Assembly (NCBI RefSeq): GCF_029760855.1
Contig: NZ_SOSI01000002.1
Span: 1-64,000 of the forward strand
Direction: 5' to 3'
Source of the DNA: Erythrobacter litoralis
GTDB lineage: Bacteria; Pseudomonadota; Alphaproteobacteria; Sphingomonadales; Sphingomonadaceae
Length of the DNA stretch: 64,000 nucleotides
Position 1 is the first letter of the stretch. Every line of letters starts with the position of its first letter. This document shows positions 61,821-64,000 of the stretch, one piece after another. The translations under genes were made by a program, and so were the position numbers. The notes beneath the pieces are model-generated. The model did no database searches. It was not told where the DNA came from and saw nothing but the letters and a program-made list of their open reading frames with translations.

Positions 61821-63191
61821 CTATTTCTTTCCACGCTCTGCCATGCCCAGAAGCTTCAACTTGCGGTGCAATGCCGAACGTTCCATTCCGATGAAATTGG
61901 CGGTCTTTGAAATATTGCCGGAAAAACGTCGTATTTGGATGGCGAGATATTCTCGCTCGAAGCTTTCCCTAGCTTCGCGCAGCGGGGCGCCCATCAAGGC
62001 CGCAATGCCACTAGATCCCGACCCGCTACCGGAGATCTCTTCCGGCAGCATGTCTGCCTCGATGGTTTGCATCTCCTCGCGCGGTGTCAGAATCACCGTA
62101 CGTTCGACAACATTGCGCATCTGGCGGACATTTCCAGGCCAGTCATACGCCTGCAAGGCTGCTATCGCCTCCTCGCTTATTTCGGGTGGTGGAACGCCCT
62201 GTTCCGATGCGTACCGGGCGAAGAAGTGCCTTGCGAGCGCCGGGATATCGTCCCGCCGTTCTGTCAGTGATGGGACCTCGACTGGGACCACATTCAATCG
62301 GTAGAAAAGGTCTTCTCGAAAACGTTTCTCCTCCATTTCCAGAGTCAAATCCCGCGCAGTGCTGGATACGACGCGGACGTCGACGGCAATCTGCCGCGAG
62401 CCCCCTACCCTTACGAAACTTTGATCTGTCAGGACCCGCAGGATACGCGCTTGGGTCGATGTCGGCATATCGGCAACTTCGTCGAGAAAGAGCGTCCCGC
62501 CATCCGCACTTTCCAAGAGACCACGACGAACAAGCTTGCCGTTGCTCTCTTCACCGAACAACTCTTCCTCGAACCTCTCCGGCGTAATTCGTGCGGAATT
62601 GACAATTACGAATGGTTTGTCAGCGCGCGTCGACCAGTTATGCAAGAGCCTGGCAGCTACTTCTTTGCCGGAACCCGCAGGACCACTGATCATCACGCGG
62701 CTGCCCGTCCCTGCCACTCTTTTCAAAGTGGCTCGCACGGCGTTGATCGACGCCGAATTGCCGGTGAATTCCCCTTCCTCGCTGGTGTCCTGCTTCAGAC
62801 GCGTATTTTCGCGCCTCAATCTTTCCGTTTCAGTAGCGCGCTCCACGAGATGCAGGAGACGCTCTGTTTCGAACGGTTTTTCCAGAAAATCTACTGCGCC
62901 ACGGCTTACGGCCGACACCGCCGTATCGATATTACCGTGGCCGGAGAAAATGATTACCGGCAGTTCCGGTTCACGGGCCTTGATGGCGTCGAGAACTTCG
63001 AGGCCGTCCATCTTGCTGCCATGCAGCCATACGTCGAGAAGCACCAAACTCGGTCGCTTCTTATCGACCGCTTCCAGCGCTCCCGAGCTGTCGGCAGCGG
63101 TGCGGCATTCATAGCCCTCATCGCTCAATACGCCTGAGACCAGTTCGCGGATGTCGCGTTCGTCATCGACTACGAGAATGTCGAGCGCCAT
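61821..63191 (-). CDS. ntrX: Response regulator NtrX (sigma54-activator type)
   Basis: Protein of 456 aa: receiver (about 1-120, phosphoacceptor Asp in LVLLDVWLHGSKMDG, Lys in DFLEKPFETERL), AAA+ domain with Walker A ISGPAGSGKEVAARLLH and Walker B GGTLFLDEVADMP, and a Fis-type HTH at the C-terminus (NISKTANFIGMERSALHRKL). The GAFTGA loop that contacts sigma54 is absent: ELFGEESNGKLVRRGLLE stands in its place. NtrX with NtrY controls nitrogen and envelope/redox genes in alphaproteobacteria. It is directly downstream of ntrY, with three bases between. Confidence 0.92.
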   Translation of the reverse strand: MALDILVVDDERDIRELVSGVLSDEGYECRTAADSSGALEAVDKKRPSLVLLDVWLHGSKMDGLEVLDAIKAREPELPVIIFSGHGNIDTAVSAVSRGAVDFLEKPFETERLLHLVERATETERLRRENTRLKQDTSEEGEFTGNSASINAVRATLKRVAGTGSRVMISGPAGSGKEVAARLLHNWSTRADKPFVIVNSARITPERFEEELFGEESNGKLVRRGLLESADGGTLFLDEVADMPTSTQARILRVLTDQSFVRVGGSRQIAVDVRVVSSTARDLTLEMEEKRFREDLFYRLNVVPVEVPSLTERRDDIPALARHFFARYASEQGVPPPEISEEAIAALQAYDWPGNVRQMRNVVERTVILTPREEMQTIEADMLPEEISGSGSGSSGIAALMGAPLREARESFEREYLAIQIRRFSGNISKTANFIGMERSALHRKLKLLGMAERGKK

Positions 63192-63194
63192 GCG

Positions 63195-64000
63195 TCAGTT
63201 TCCTATTTCGAGTTCTTGCGAGGTCGGAGTGTTCGAAGGTCGCGTGGGGTCTCGCGCGAACGATAATGTCACCCGCGTTCCCCCATGCTCGAGGGAGGAG
63301 AACACCATCGTACCGCCATGTTCCTCGACGATCTTGTTAACAATTGCGAGGCCTAGCCCCGTCCCTTTTTCACGCGTGGTTACGTACGGTTCGAGGAGTC
63401 GTTCGCGATCTTTCGGCAGGCCAACACCGTTATCTTCCACCGCTACGACAAGCTGCGTTTCGGTAAGTTCTACTCCAACCTTGATACGGCCATGATAGGG
63501 TTCGGTTTCCTGCGCTGCGCGGCCCTCGATTGCTTCGGCCGCATTTTTTAAAACGTTGGTCAGCGCCTGGCCAAGTTGATGACGGTCCGCATCGATCTTT
63601 GCTTCCGACGTGACATCCGTATCCAAGAAATATTCGATTTCTGGATTTGCAACTTCCTGAAGAAACAGTGACTGTCTGATAAGGTCGATCGCATCCTCCG
63701 GACGAAACACCGGCTTTGGCAACCTTGCGAAGCTCGAAAATTCATCGACCATCTTCCGCAGGTCGCCAACTTGCCGCACGATAGTTCCCGTAAGTTCGTC
63801 GAACAGTTCCACATCGAGATCGATTTGCTTGCGATACCGGCGTTTCAACCGTTCCGTTGCCAATTGGATAGGAGTCAACGGGTTCTTGATTTCGTGAGCG
63901 ATCCTTCGGGCCACGTCCGACCATGCCGCTTGCCGCTGGTCCAGCAATTGTCGTGTTATGTCCTCGAACGTGATGACGGACCCGTCCGCATCCGCACCGA
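63195..64000 (-). CDS. ntrY: Sensor histidine kinase NtrY (N-terminal part outside window)
   Basis: Only the C-terminal ~268 residues are in the window; the frame continues past base 64000. Visible are the end of the PAS region (VITFEDITRQLLD), the HisKA motif WSDVARRIAHEIKNPLTPIQ with the phospho-His, LGQALTNVLKNAAEAI (N box), VEDNGVGLP (D box) and GTGLGLAIVNKIVEEHGG (G box). NtrY is a membrane sensor that phosphorylates NtrX. The arrangement ntrY-ntrX-hfq-hflX is typical of alphaproteobacteria. Confidence 0.93.
   Translation of the reverse strand, partial: GADADGSVITFEDITRQLLDQRQAAWSDVARRIAHEIKNPLTPIQLATERLKRRYRKQIDLDVELFDELTGTIVRQVGDLRKMVDEFSSFARLPKPVFRPEDAIDLIRQSLFLQEVANPEIEYFLDTDVTSEAKIDADRHQLGQALTNVLKNAAEAIEGRAAQETEPYHGRIKVGVELTETQLVVAVEDNGVGLPKDRERLLEPYVTTREKGTGLGLAIVNKIVEEHGGTMVFSSLEHGGTRVTLSFARDPTRPSNTPTSQELEIGN

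Noticed and set aside
1..64000. CRISPR arrays, rRNA genes, complete insertion sequences
   Set aside because: No regularly spaced direct repeats, no rRNA-like segments and no transposase frames were seen in the window.

Overview
This 64 kb window reads as the chromosome of a G+C-rich alphaproteobacterium, most likely Sphingomonadales and close to Erythrobacteraceae. Support comes from the ntrY-ntrX-hfq-hflX block, a double-length (tandem) Hfq, PhaR, many extracytoplasmic peptidases ending in A-Q-D at the signal-peptide cleavage site, and an archaeal/eukaryotic-type prolyl-tRNA synthetase. No replicon origin, rRNA or CRISPR array was seen.

Layout. 1-7850: DedA (cut by the window edge), then the leftward block rph-rdgB-hemW-xerC, then rightward hrcA-grpE, a DUF885 peptidase and a small lipoprotein ending at a good terminator. 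7915-12238: a HExxH protein and a PCu(A)C copper chaperone face dnaK-dnaJ, which has an RpoH-like promoter. 12240-20289: patatin-like lipase, radA, cvpA, an Fe-S scaffold-like protein, an MFS transporter, alr and phaR. 20344-26648: proS, an M28 peptidase, rnr, a peroxiredoxin-like protein and a universal stress protein. 26777-30513: pdhC (E2), an AT-richer membrane protein, a thioesterase and lpd (E3). 30632-36000: a small acidic protein and a molybdenum hydroxylase operon of PaoABC type with its maturation genes (XdhC-like and MocA-like). 51851-58966: mltB-like, dacA-like, tmk, holB, metG, tatD, MBL hydrolase and a 58-aa membrane protein in one rightward run. 59021-64000: mazG, then leftward ntrY-ntrX-hfq-hflX.

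The accessory part is 36013-51658. It is bounded on the right by an intact tRNA-Ser(UGA), with a truncated P4-type integrase directly downstream of the tRNA 3' end. On the left, 12 bases after the stop of the mocA-like gene, lies a copy of the tRNA 3' end (14 identical bases, then 5 more in register; 19/23). I read this as an old genomic island of about 15.6 kb. It carries an S41-like protein, a frameshifted marR, bioF-bioD-bioA, two alpha/beta hydrolases, an RsbQ-like hydrolase/PAS-histidine kinase/single-domain response regulator module, an integrase pseudogene with two in-frame stops, a lipoprotein, and a visibly AT-richer gtrA-gtrB-glucosyltransferase cassette for surface polysaccharide modification. 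A small palindromic repeat with compensatory base changes occurs four times, only in the intergenic parts of this island.

Other points: two genes (7915-8451 and hflX) appear to start at CTG in a CTGA stop/start overlap; NtrX lacks GAFTGA; the Fe-S scaffold-like protein lacks its third cysteine; and a perfect inverted repeat precedes phaR.
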